Source: Euryarchaeota archaeon UBA86 (GTDB lineage Archaea; Thermoplasmatota; Poseidoniia; Poseidoniales; Thalassarchaeaceae). Taken from it: a DNA stretch of 64,000 nucleotides. Each line of letters opens with the position of its first letter. The stretch's first letter is position 1. The stretch is taken from positions 127,604 to 191,603 of the forward strand of contig DAQX01000008.1 of assembly GCA_002503055.1 (NCBI GenBank). Direction: 5' to 3'. Of this stretch, positions 25,713 through 34,174 are shown piece after piece. The translations under genes were made by a program, and so were the position numbers. Below the pieces are notes generated by a model that did not search any database, was not told the origin of the DNA, and saw only the letters and a list, made by a program, of their open reading frames with translations.

Positions 25713-26849
25713 GTGGCTAATCCTCTTGAGCCTAGGGATGCGCGCGTAGCGCGCATGTTCAGAGTTAGACTGGTCGAAGCACCAATGCCTACTGGCAGCC
25801 GAGATCCTGACATTCTTCTTGCCTGGCTGCTTGATTCGATGGGTCTTGTTCGACGCAAGAGTGATGGTTTTAGCGTCGATGATGATCAAGGGGCCTTGCA
25901 TCGCATGATGAGTCAGACATTCATGGCTGAACCTCTCAAAGGATGGGATGCAAAGTCGATTAGTGATGTAAGCGGACTCTCACAAACCGGGGTTCACCAC
26001 CAGATGGTCAAACTGCGAGAATCTGGTCTAATATCTACTCAAACCGATGATCGTTGGCATGTATATGTACTCAGAGGAGGGTCGATGTCTGCATCGATGG
26101 AATTGATTTCTGCACAAGCCAAGGTGATTCTAGATCAGCGTCTTGGTGCATTATCTAGATATGTCTCTGAATCGGAAGAGAGGATGATTGTTCCTTGCGA
26201 GGAAGAAGAATATGGATTTCGAATCGAGGTCGCAGAGCCTCGTGCTCTAGTCGAGGGAGAGGATTTGCTCGATGCTCTGGTTCGCGAACTAGGGTTGAAT
26301 GGAGAGCGGGCGAAACATGGAGATGAATTGTCGAGGAAACTGTTAGAGGAATTATCTGGAAGTGGTAATGCAGTCAGTCTATTGGCCCTCTCTGAGAAGT
26401 TTGGAGAGTCTCGCTCCAGAGTACAGCGCTCGATAGAGAGAATGAGGGCAGCTGGGATTGTAGAGCGGGTTCCGATGTTAGAGCGTCTGGCTCAGGACAT
26501 ATATGCCGGTCTGATGCGTCAGAGTGATGCACGCGGTGAGGACTGGTTGATGACTAGAGGAGGACTTGGCAGGCTGGATGAGTCTGTGTCAAATTCATTG
26601 ATTGGAGGGGTGCGTAAGAAATCACTTGATTCCGACAAAGTGCAAGAGATTCTCAAGCCCGTTGACATGAATACTCAAAGAATCCTACTCAATACCCTAG
26701 GAGGTAGGATGCCCTATGGAATCAGGATTGGTGGAAAGGACGGAGTTGCTGTCAGAGAAGCAGTGATGAGGAAGGTTGAGAGAACCCTCAGACGAATGAG
26801 GACAGTTGCTCAGAGATTGGATGAGGTCCTCGCTAGCAACGAGGATTAG
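25713..26849 (+). CDS. protein with two winged-helix domains, probable transcription regulator, 378 aa
   Basis: A winged helix lies at about 75-125 ('AKSISDVSGLSQTGVHHQMVKLRESG') and another at about 205-250 ('VSLLALSEKFGESRSRVQRSIERMRAAG'). The two are separated by a ~70-residue linker with a 'CEEEEYGFRIEV' strand. The C-terminal ~120 residues are basic and helical ('RKVERTLRRMRTVAQRL'). The start is GTG at 25713, 14 nt after the previous regulator; the next Met is 14 codons in. The likeness of layout to its neighbour suggests an old duplication. Targets are unknown. Its TAG stop overlaps the convergent DUF2237 stop by 4 nt. Confidence 0.65.
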   Translation: MANPLEPRDARVARMFRVRLVEAPMPTGSRDPDILLAWLLDSMGLVRRKSDGFSVDDDQGALHRMMSQTFMAEPLKGWDAKSISDVSGLSQTGVHHQMVKLRESGLISTQTDDRWHVYVLRGGSMSASMELISAQAKVILDQRLGALSRYVSESEERMIVPCEEEEYGFRIEVAEPRALVEGEDLLDALVRELGLNGERAKHGDELSRKLLEELSGSGNAVSLLALSEKFGESRSRVQRSIERMRAAGIVERVPMLERLAQDIYAGLMRQSDARGEDWLMTRGGLGRLDESVSNSLIGGVRKKSLDSDKVQEILKPVDMNTQRILLNTLGGRMPYGIRIGGKDGVAVREAVMRKVERTLRRMRTVAQRLDEVLASNED

Positions 26850-27211
26850 ATTGCGTGGGTTTCCAACATCCCTAGATCGCAGACCGCAAGAGCCTCTTCG
26901 TGTGTAGCCTCAAGAACCACCGGACAAGCAGATCCGACTTCGGCTGCATCCTGCCATGTTCTTGCGCAAACACACCATCTGTCTCCAGAGCTTAGTCCAG
27001 GGAAGCCGAATTGAGGAGCCGGTGTAATCAAGTCATTACCTTGAGAAAGAGCGAACTGGAGAAACTCATCGGTAACAATTGCACATACTGTATGCGAGCC
27101 TCGATCGTTGCCGTCTGTATTGCAACATCCATCACGGAACCATCCTGTCAAAGGCTCAATCGAACATTCTTGCAGTTCTGTTCCCTTGACATTGATTGAG
27201 TCATGCATCAT
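26846..27211 (-). CDS. DUF2237 family protein
   Basis: The 121-residue protein matches DUF2237 across its length: 'NVKGTELQECS', 'TGWFRDGCCNT', 'HTVCAIVTDEFL', 'SQGNDLITP' and 'PGLSSGDRWCVCA'. These include the family's conserved cysteines and the terminal 'VVLEATHEEAL'. The function is unknown; the Cys pairs suggest metal binding or redox chemistry. Its ATG overlaps the stop of the Dus gene by 4 nt, so it is probably translated with it. Confidence 0.85.
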   Translation of the reverse strand: MMHDSINVKGTELQECSIEPLTGWFRDGCCNTDGNDRGSHTVCAIVTDEFLQFALSQGNDLITPAPQFGFPGLSSGDRWCVCARTWQDAAEVGSACPVVLEATHEEALAVCDLGMLETHAI

Positions 27212-28191
27212 GCCACCGCCTCTGGAGAAGCGAGTTCTTCCAAATATTCAGAGACTCTGTGCCCCAGTTTTTTCTGGTCTTGGATGGAGTGTAACTCCAC
27301 TCTCATCGCAGAAGCTCCTGGGAGTCCTTTTGTGAATGAAACAGCATGTCGCTTGAGATTCTTGTTGTGATGATCATGATATAACTCCGAGCTCAACTCA
27401 ACATATCTCTCCCAACACCAGTGTCTAGCTACGGCTGGGTCATCGATTCCCCAGAGTGGCTTGTCATCAGACCATCCGAGGTCGCGCTTTATCTCATGGA
27501 ATAGAGTAGGTCTTCCTATGGCCCCGCGACCAATCATCAAACCGGCAGCACCTGTCTGCTCCAAGCATGCAGCCGCTGTCTTCGCATTGACTACATCCCC
27601 GTTAGCAATCACGGGAATTTCAACTGCACGCACTATATTCCTGATTTGAGACCAGTCGGACTCACCTGAATAGCGCTGTTTGAGGGTTCGTCCGTGAACA
27701 CAGATGCGTTCCACCCCCTCGGCCTCGAGTCTCTGACAAATTTCCAGAGCCGTGTTCGGTCCACTTCCTGTTCCTAGTCTCATCTTCACCGTGATGGGTA
27801 CATCAGCAGCCTCGATGCATGCTCGAACCATTTTCACGACTCTGTCAGGATTGCGTAGCAGAGCCGCGCCAGCGTCATTGCGACATACCTTAGGCGCAGG
27901 GCAACCGAAGTTGAGATCGATGATGTCAGCACGGTCTTGTAGCAACTTGACTGTAGTGACCATCTCTTCGATATCGCCTCCGAAAATCTGTGGAATGAAT
28001 GGTTTCTCCCTAGGGTCACTTTCGACTTTGAGCCATGAGTTTGTATTCCTGCGAGTTAGTCCTGATGCTGCTGTAAACTCTGTGACTGTGAAATCGGCCC
28101 CACATTCACTAGCTAGTAGCCGGTAGGCTAGATCAGTTACACCTGCCATCGGGGCTAGGAAGAGCGGTGGTTTAGCGGCCGGCATAGTCAT
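27208..28191 (-). CDS. dus: tRNA-dihydrouridine synthase
   Basis: Dus reduces specific uridines in tRNA using FMN. The barrel start 'LAPMAGVTDLAYR', the catalytic loop 'GCPAPKVCRNDAGAALL' with its active Cys, 'VKMRLGTG', 'VHGRTLKQRYSG' and 'ANGDVVN' are all in order. The length of 327 residues from ATG 28191 fits the family. The frame is open to ATG 28248, which would overlap the uS2 gene by 23 nt and add 19 residues of low-complexity sequence. It is the second gene of the operon uS2-dus-DUF2237. Confidence 0.9.
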   Translation of the reverse strand: MTMPAAKPPLFLAPMAGVTDLAYRLLASECGADFTVTEFTAASGLTRRNTNSWLKVESDPREKPFIPQIFGGDIEEMVTTVKLLQDRADIIDLNFGCPAPKVCRNDAGAALLRNPDRVVKMVRACIEAADVPITVKMRLGTGSGPNTALEICQRLEAEGVERICVHGRTLKQRYSGESDWSQIRNIVRAVEIPVIANGDVVNAKTAAACLEQTGAAGLMIGRGAIGRPTLFHEIKRDLGWSDDKPLWGIDDPAVARHWCWERYVELSSELYHDHHNKNLKRHAVSFTKGLPGASAMRVELHSIQDQKKLGHRVSEYLEELASPEAVA

Positions 28192-28225
28192 CGGTCCAGT
28201 ACGAGACCTATGAGTCCGTCGCGAC

Positions 28226-28840
28226 TCAGAAGGTGGATTCCCAGTCATCGACGCTTTGCGAGCGCTCCCAATCTGCGTCTGTTAGTACGCCTCTGTTCTT
28301 GAGCATCTCACGGGCTAGCAACCAGTAAACTAGTGCAAGTGAGCGTCGGCCCTTGTTATTGGCTGGGAGAACCAGATCAACATTACGAAGGCGGTTGTTG
28401 GCATCACAGATGCCGACTACTGGGAGGCCTGAGCTAACAGCCTCTGAAAGAGCCTGGGAGTCTGCTGCGGGGTCAGTTACCAAGATGACCTCGGGCTCGA
28501 TGTAGGTTCTGAGACTAGGATTGGTGAGAGTTCCGGGGATGAAGCGACCTACGATGCGCATTGCACCGATGCTCTCTGCAAACATACGGGCAGGGCGCTG
28601 GCCGTACTGACGAGCACTGACTACGAGGATCCTTTTCGGGTCGTAGTTTGACAGAAACTTAGCTACAGTCCTGATGCGTGAATCGGTCTGGTGTACATCG
28701 ATTAAATGTAGTCCGCCACCATCTTGACGCATGGTGTCGAGGAACTTGCGCATATCTGCTGACTTCTGATTGGTTCCAATGTGAACAGCATGCTGCTCAT
28801 ACACATCGAGCGGAACTAGAGGGGCTAGACTCTCATCCAT
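28226..28840 (-). CDS. rps2: ribosomal protein uS2 (archaeal type)
   Basis: This small-subunit protein of 204 residues matches archaeal uS2: 'HIGTNQKSADM', 'IDVHQTDSRIRTVAKFLSNY', 'RILVVSARQYGQRPA', 'IPGTLTNP', 'EVILVTDPAADSQALSEA' and 'PVVGICDANNRLRNVDLVLPANNKGRRSL'. The start is ATG with GAGGA about 8 nt before it. In many archaea uS2 lies with RNA polymerase subunits and enolase; here it leads a small operon with dus and DUF2237 instead. Confidence 0.95.
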   Translation of the reverse strand: MDESLAPLVPLDVYEQHAVHIGTNQKSADMRKFLDTMRQDGGGLHLIDVHQTDSRIRTVAKFLSNYDPKRILVVSARQYGQRPARMFAESIGAMRIVGRFIPGTLTNPSLRTYIEPEVILVTDPAADSQALSEAVSSGLPVVGICDANNRLRNVDLVLPANNKGRRSLALVYWLLAREMLKNRGVLTDADWERSQSVDDWESTF

Positions 28841-28892
28841 GTTGAATCCTCAGCGTCGCGGCGACCTGCCATTGACTCATAAGCGCTACGCA

Positions 28893-28908
28893 TCGCCCTG
28901 CATGGCGA
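28893..28908 (-). other. short inverted repeat between lipoprotein gene and uS2
   Basis: TCGCC and GGCGA form a 5-bp stem with a 6-nt loop, a few bases after the stop of the lipoprotein gene at 28912. It may help end that transcript, but no T-run follows, so support is weak. Confidence 0.25.
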
Positions 28909-28911
28909 GGC

Positions 28912-29529
28912 TTACTCCAAATCACTCAGAAACGTGCATTCGCCCTCTCCATGGACTTCTGCGAATTGCACGCAGGGACGCGTTATTGTGAGATATACAT
29001 CGAAGCTATCGTGGAAAGAAAGTTGTTCGATAGGTGCCGTAATGCCGTACCCTCTAGCTTCCACTTCGAATAACCAATTTCCTTGCATTAATTGACCATC
29101 ACCGAGTACAAAGGGAGTTTGTGGATAGTCCTTAGTGGCTCTTACTTCCCAATACGGATCGCCGCCTGACTCCTTGACACCAGGCTCCCATAAACGGACC
29201 TCGACATATCGGAACTCATTGGTTTCATTCCCTATTACATCCTCTATTTGTGAGGACCATGGGAATTGTGCTCGAAAAGTGATGATTAATTCAGTCACGC
29301 TCTCATCGAACATGATGAGTTCTTCTCTCTCAAACGGTTCGGCCGCCTCTACTCCTGATGATTCGAAGGTGTGATCCCAGCCGAAGGTCTCCTCTTTGGG
29401 AAATGTCGAGGGCGGCTCCCTCCACGACTCCATTACCTCTCGTTGTAAAGCCAAGCCTAGACAGCCAGAAGTCAGAGTAGATGTTAGTAGAATTGCGAGG
29501 ACTAAGAGGGTCTTGGTTCGTCCTCGCAT
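28912..29529 (-). CDS. lipoprotein of unknown function, 205 aa
   Basis: The N-terminus from ATG 29529 is a clear lipoprotein signal: a basic start (MRGRTK), a hydrophobic run, then 'TSGC' with the lipidated Cys near residue 22. The rest is a beta-rich acidic domain with no recognised motif. One Cys pair near the C-terminus (PCVQ and ECTF) could form a disulfide. The frame is open to 29646, but that upstream extension would bury the signal peptide. It lies alone between uS2 and the FKBP gene. Confidence 0.7.
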   Translation of the reverse strand: MRGRTKTLLVLAILLTSTLTSGCLGLALQREVMESWREPPSTFPKEETFGWDHTFESSGVEAAEPFEREELIMFDESVTELIITFRAQFPWSSQIEDVIGNETNEFRYVEVRLWEPGVKESGGDPYWEVRATKDYPQTPFVLGDGQLMQGNWLFEVEARGYGITAPIEQLSFHDSFDVYLTITRPCVQFAEVHGEGECTFLSDLE

Positions 29530-29684
29530 GATATGGGGAGAAGTCGATGTGACTTCAATACGCTGGATGTTTGGTGCCTCTCGGTACTCATAGGGAACGT
29601 CAAAGCCCTCGCTCGGTAACCCTTCGTCGTCATTGAGGCAGGGCAAACGAATAGGCAGAAAGGGAAGAATGTTGCACTAGGCGA

Positions 29685-30383
29685 TTATTCTTCTTCATCT
29701 GTAGCCACACGAGGCTCGTGTACTTCTCTGAACACTACGATTCCTACTCCGAGATGATCTCTGAGTGTGCGCACGAGGCTAAACTTGGTGAATGACCAAT
29801 TCTGATCATATGCCACGGCCTCAGGAGTAGTTATCGTCAAATCGTCGCCTTCGAAATCGACCTCGAAGTCGTCGCGGCCGGTATTCATGCTGAGTAGCGT
29901 CTCGACCTTCTCAGCACGATCCTCTACAACCTTCGTTATTCGGTAGTTGTAGCGAAGGGTTACTCCTGCAAGTGGGTGGTTGTAGTCTATCCTAGCACGG
30001 CCAGCGCTGAGGAACTGTAGAATTCCCTGACGGCCACCAATCTCCACAGGGGAGCCGATTCCAAGCATCTCAGGCTCGCGCACGCTGCGCATTAGGACAT
30101 TCTGTCCAATGGTCTCGACTTGGCTAGCGTCGCGCTCGCCGTATGCATCAGTAGGCTCGATGTCGATGCTGTAGTCGGTTTCAGCCTCAGCCTCACTTAG
30201 GTGAGTTTCGAATCCAGCAATCAAACGACCATCTCCGACGACTGTAATCATCGGAGAGTAAGTGCGGTTCTCATCATGAGCATCATGCTCCTTTGCGACG
30301 TCCTCACGAGTGGTCTCGATAAGCTTGTCATTATCTGCGTTGAATAGATCGTAATCGATGTGGACTATTGTGCCATTGTCCAT
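29685..30383 (-). CDS. FKBP-type peptidyl-prolyl isomerase (long archaeal SlyD-like)
   Basis: This 232-residue protein starts 'MDNGTIVHIDYDL'. It has the FKBP strands 'VVGDGRLIAGFETHL' and 'DAYGERD', an inserted chaperone flap (about 95-130, 'IGSPVEIGG'), then 'IDYNHPLAGVTLRYNYRI', and a ~75-residue C-terminal domain. Such proteins speed proline isomerisation and act as folding chaperones in the cytoplasm. ATG 30383 is fixed by AGGAGG 7 nt upstream; the open frame to 30443 is spurious. It follows ccmF by 82 nt in the same direction. Confidence 0.9.
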   Translation of the reverse strand: MDNGTIVHIDYDLFNADNDKLIETTREDVAKEHDAHDENRTYSPMITVVGDGRLIAGFETHLSEAEAETDYSIDIEPTDAYGERDASQVETIGQNVLMRSVREPEMLGIGSPVEIGGRQGILQFLSAGRARIDYNHPLAGVTLRYNYRITKVVEDRAEKVETLLSMNTGRDDFEVDFEGDDLTITTPEAVAYDQNWSFTKFSLVRTLRDHLGVGIVVFREVHEPRVATDEEE

Positions 30384-30390
30384 AGAATAA

Positions 30391-30396
30391 CCTCCT
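30391..30396 (-). promoter_or_regulatory. Shine-Dalgarno site deciding the FKBP start
   Basis: AGGAGG on the minus strand, 7 nt before the ATG at 30383. It selects this start over the in-frame one 20 codons upstream. Confidence 0.7.
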
Positions 30397-30465
30397 GAGG
30401 CGCCCCGCCGACCTATCGCCCCTTTTTGATACGCTCGGTCCACCCGCAGGGTGGATTAGGAGGCC

Positions 30466-32838
30466 CTATTCCTCTTCAACGGAAATTTCACGGCTGCTCA
30501 ACAGGGCCGCAAGACCGCCTAACATGATTAGTGACCAGCCTAGCCAGACTAGGTGACTGCCCTGCAGATCATAGATTGTAACTCTGACTGACTCGACTTC
30601 ATCCAAGTCGCCGAGAATCATCGAACTCAGTAAATCATTAGACTGGGCCAAATCTAGAATTACGATTGTATCTCCGGACAGTCTGCTCATTCTGTCTACT
30701 TCAGAGCGTGAATTGATTGCCCCGCTGGGCGAGTCGAAACGCAGCATTCCGGGATTCAGAGTATCGATGAGTTCGCCATCTTTCCAAACTTCGATTGAAA
30801 CTCCAACGAATCCGTCTCCAACTGAATAGTCGTAATCCTCGTGGTCAGAAGCAACCATCTCGGCCCCAACGAATACCATATCATAGCCTTCGTGCTCGGT
30901 CACTTGGTCCCTCTCAAGAGTGACCAAGTGAGAGGGGTCTGAACGATCGAGCATTGTTGTGGTCAACACATGGCCCACCAGCAGTAGTAGAATTCCGAGG
31001 TGCGCGAGGTGTGAGCCGAGGAGCCTCGCGCGCGCGGCATTACTACCGCCCATCCCACCCTCCCTTAGAAGAGGTATGACCTTCTTGGTCGTAAACCAAG
31101 CCTGCTTGGCAGTAAGAGGCAGGGAGATTAGGAGCCAGGTTAGAACAAACACACCGACTGCGCCTCTGGTGATGCCACTGGTAACTACAAGTTCAGGATC
31201 TCCAGGTAGAGGTAAATTCTCACTGAATACAGCTAAGGCGACCGAAGTGACTAGTGTCAGAACCAATGCAAATGGCGCCTTGTCAACTGGCAGTGAGCGT
31301 CCCCATCCATACAATGCCAAGCCGAGTGCAAGAAGAGCCAGAAGAGGTGCCCCATAGAACTCGTGTGCCTGAAGGCTGGGCCCATCTATCTCTACAGTTA
31401 GGAGGAGCCATGTCAGAAGTAGGAAAGCTGTGCCTCCATACCAAGGGACCATTCTTGCTGCACGGGTTCTTGCTGAGATACTTGTAAACGGTAACTGAAG
31501 AGAGTCGAACTCGCCCTCATTCTCAGGAGACAGTAGCCACGGGGCTAGGAATGGAATCATTCCAGCTACAGACTGCTGGATATTGGAGATCCATAGCCAG
31601 CTGGAGAATAACATCATCACAACTCCTAGAGTAATCCAATGCATCGCGGGTGCCTTGGAGTCACCATTGACAATCAGTAACATCAGCGCTAGACCAACGG
31701 CTAGAATAGCGCTGGAACCAATCCAAAGTGCGATTGCTAGGAAAATCAGAATCAGAAGTCTTGACATCGCAGGAGTTTGTTCAAGCATCGTATTTCCGCC
31801 TGCAGAAGATACTGCTGCCCTCTGCTCTCTTAGTAGATGTATCATTGCGAAACAGAACATAGAGACCATCACAATCAGATACGAAGTGACCTCGATACCA
31901 ACTGGACTCCACTCTGCAATCTCGAGGACCCTCAGATAGGGGTCCTCGGACAGTGATCCTTCACCATCTGCAACGAATGCGTGAACAGATGCCCAGACTC
32001 CGTTTGCACGGGTCACCATCGTTGCATGGAAAGTGAGAGCTCCGGTTATGATTCCAATCGCGGGAGAAGCAGCAATTGCCTTGGATCCTGATTGGGCTCT
32101 GATATGAATCAGCATAAGTAAGGCCAGCCAAGGCAATAATGAGCCAGTCTCGACCGGATCCCAAGCCCAATAACCCCCCCAGTCGAGTACAGTATATGCC
32201 CACAGACCGCCTAGGCCAATACCTATTGTTCCAACTAGAAAGGCAGCTCTAGCCCAGTACAATTGAGATTCATGAATTGCCTCCGAGGAGTCGCGTCTGA
32301 GTACTCCAGCCATTGCAACGCTGGCGGTTGCCAGACACAATGAGTAGTATGCGAATACAATCGGAGGGTGGATGACCATCAAATCAGTCTGTAACAGAGG
32401 ATGGAGTTCACCTTGCTGTAGTCCAGCGGGTGCGAATGGCTCTAGTAGCCAAGAGACTAAGATGATTGATACTACCAAGATATGTAGGATTCTGACCTCA
32501 AGCTTCGCTGGTTTGTCTCTCTCGGCCATCATCCAAGTTACTACTCCGAGTAAAGCAGCCCAGAGAAGAAGTGGTCCAGCTCTGCCGCCCCAAACAGCAG
32601 ATACTCGGTAAAGAAGTGGCAGACCGGAACCGCCGTATCTAGAAACAAGGTCTAGACTGGAAGCATCCACCACAAAGGCACCTACCAAAAAGGCGAATGG
32701 AGAGATCTGTGCAGCGAGAGTGACATTTCTAGCTAGCAGGTCACCGGCCTTCTCAGGTCGCATAACCTGATGTAGGCTGGTCAAAACGGCGAGCGCGAGT
32801 AGTAAGAGTCCCAAATTAGGGAGGATGCGAATCACCAC
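30466..32838 (-). CDS. ccmF: cytochrome c haem lyase subunit CcmF
   Basis: CcmF delivers haem to CxxCH motifs of apocytochromes c outside the membrane. The 790-residue protein is highly hydrophobic (about 14-15 segments). It carries the Trp-rich haem-handling signature GGYWAWDPVETGSLLPW around residue 225, with flanking segments 'MVIHPPIVFAYYS' and 'RADG/TRANGVWASVHAF'-like histidine loops, and a C-terminal periplasmic-type domain before the last helix. No other ccm gene is in the window. Its ATG overlaps the stop of the geranylgeranyl reductase gene by 7 nt. Its presence means the cell makes c-type cytochromes, which bears on the Cys-His proteins at 18.3-22.1 kb. Confidence 0.9.
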   Translation of the reverse strand: MVIRILPNLGLLLLALAVLTSLHQVMRPEKAGDLLARNVTLAAQISPFAFLVGAFVVDASSLDLVSRYGGSGLPLLYRVSAVWGGRAGPLLLWAALLGVVTWMMAERDKPAKLEVRILHILVVSIILVSWLLEPFAPAGLQQGELHPLLQTDLMVIHPPIVFAYYSLCLATASVAMAGVLRRDSSEAIHESQLYWARAAFLVGTIGIGLGGLWAYTVLDWGGYWAWDPVETGSLLPWLALLMLIHIRAQSGSKAIAASPAIGIITGALTFHATMVTRANGVWASVHAFVADGEGSLSEDPYLRVLEIAEWSPVGIEVTSYLIVMVSMFCFAMIHLLREQRAAVSSAGGNTMLEQTPAMSRLLILIFLAIALWIGSSAILAVGLALMLLIVNGDSKAPAMHWITLGVVMMLFSSWLWISNIQQSVAGMIPFLAPWLLSPENEGEFDSLQLPFTSISARTRAARMVPWYGGTAFLLLTWLLLTVEIDGPSLQAHEFYGAPLLALLALGLALYGWGRSLPVDKAPFALVLTLVTSVALAVFSENLPLPGDPELVVTSGITRGAVGVFVLTWLLISLPLTAKQAWFTTKKVIPLLREGGMGGSNAARARLLGSHLAHLGILLLLVGHVLTTTMLDRSDPSHLVTLERDQVTEHEGYDMVFVGAEMVASDHEDYDYSVGDGFVGVSIEVWKDGELIDTLNPGMLRFDSPSGAINSRSEVDRMSRLSGDTIVILDLAQSNDLLSSMILGDLDEVESVRVTIYDLQGSHLVWLGWSLIMLGGLAALLSSREISVEEE

Positions 32839-34079
32839 CCATAGAACTTAGCTCGACTATATCCGAAGGCCAGCATTGCGGGAACAATTCGCTTGAAATA
32901 GAGCCCTGGCCTTCGAATTAGGAGCCTTAGAACCACCATTGCCTTGCCGCTGACCCCCATATCTGACATCTCATTGGGGAAGCACCGAGCCATCAATGAC
33001 ATCTCATCGTCTGTCAGATTAAACAGTGCGTTCTTACCCTTGAGAATCTTATCGTAAGGAGGGAATTCATCCTTCCATAGTTTGGTGTACTCGGACAATC
33101 TGGAGCCACTCAGATCATCCTCCGAAATTGCCGCCGCAGCGGTCTGAGCGGCATATACAGCCGACTTCAGAGCAAGGTGTGAGCCGCCTTCGAATAGTGG
33201 TGATGTGAAGCCGGCAGCATCGCCCACTAACATTAGTCCGTCATAGTGAGTGTTTGCAAATGGTCCAGAGATCGGTATTGTACCTCCGAATGCGTGTGCA
33301 CCCTTCTCCTTCCAAGGCGGGTGAACTTGCTCGAGTTCCTTGAAGTGAGTAATATCAATGAACTCGTCAAGAGCCTTCTTCGCACGGGGTCTGTCTTCAG
33401 TGACTAATCCTACATTTGCCCTTCCATCGCATTTTGGAATCATCCAAAGATATCCCTTCTCTGCATACTCTGGCCAGATATAGAAGTCCAAGTAGCCGTC
33501 AGTGGGAACTTCCAGCATCTCATACTGCATTCCCGCGACAACTTTGCCCATCTCATTGAGCGAGTTTTCTCCGTCGGGTTTGATTAACTTTGAACAGATT
33601 GCAGCGACGCCAGAGGCGTCGATGACTATCTTCGCTTGAATTGGGAAGTTTTCGCCCTTGCCATCGCACATCCAGCCGGCGAACTTACCGTCTTCCTCAA
33701 TTCTCTCCATCGAAGAGAGTTTGTGATTGAGAAGCATATTGGCTCCCGCTGCCACCGCCTCATCTGCTATCCATCTCTCAAACAAGTGCTTTTCGAGGAC
33801 ATAGCCCTCCTCAGTGAGACACTTCTCGGTGCCATCGGGGAAAATTACGCGGATTCCCTGAACCTCCTTACTGATTACATGTTCAGGGAGCTTGATTCCC
33901 AAATTTTGACATGCAATCTCAGAAATACACTCTCCACAGTGAACTGGAGTTCCAATTGCAGAGTGATCCTCAATAAGAATGGTAGATAGTCCTCGCTTAG
34001 CGGACTGTAAAGCGGCGTTTCCACCTCCCGGGCCAGCTCCGATGACTAGGACATCACAGGCGTTCACCGCGTCTCCCAT
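32832..34079 (-). CDS. geranylgeranyl reductase family FAD enzyme
   Basis: The 415-residue flavoprotein has the FAD-binding start VIGAGPGGGNAAL, a 'CGECIS' Cys pair, 'YLWMIPKCDGRANVGL' (the family's substrate-side signature) and 'LMLVGDAAGFTSPLFEGG'. Archaeal members saturate the double bonds of geranylgeranyl chains in ether lipids, or the side chains of quinones. The start is ATG 34079. It is divergent from ubiD-ubiA across a 95-nt gap and overlaps ccmF by 7 nt; the neighbours suggest a shared interest in isoprenoid lipids or quinones. Confidence 0.88.
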   Translation of the reverse strand: MGDAVNACDVLVIGAGPGGGNAALQSAKRGLSTILIEDHSAIGTPVHCGECISEIACQNLGIKLPEHVISKEVQGIRVIFPDGTEKCLTEEGYVLEKHLFERWIADEAVAAGANMLLNHKLSSMERIEEDGKFAGWMCDGKGENFPIQAKIVIDASGVAAICSKLIKPDGENSLNEMGKVVAGMQYEMLEVPTDGYLDFYIWPEYAEKGYLWMIPKCDGRANVGLVTEDRPRAKKALDEFIDITHFKELEQVHPPWKEKGAHAFGGTIPISGPFANTHYDGLMLVGDAAGFTSPLFEGGSHLALKSAVYAAQTAAAAISEDDLSGSRLSEYTKLWKDEFPPYDKILKGKNALFNLTDDEMSLMARCFPNEMSDMGVSGKAMVVLRLLIRRPGLYFKRIVPAMLAFGYSRAKFYGW

Positions 34080-34174
34080 GGTACTGCGGGTAGGTCTAGC
34101 ATCAAAGAAACCGTCGGTTCCGCCATCTACGATGGCGAGCGAACATTCTCATTTGGTGAGTGTTCCGGGCAGTC

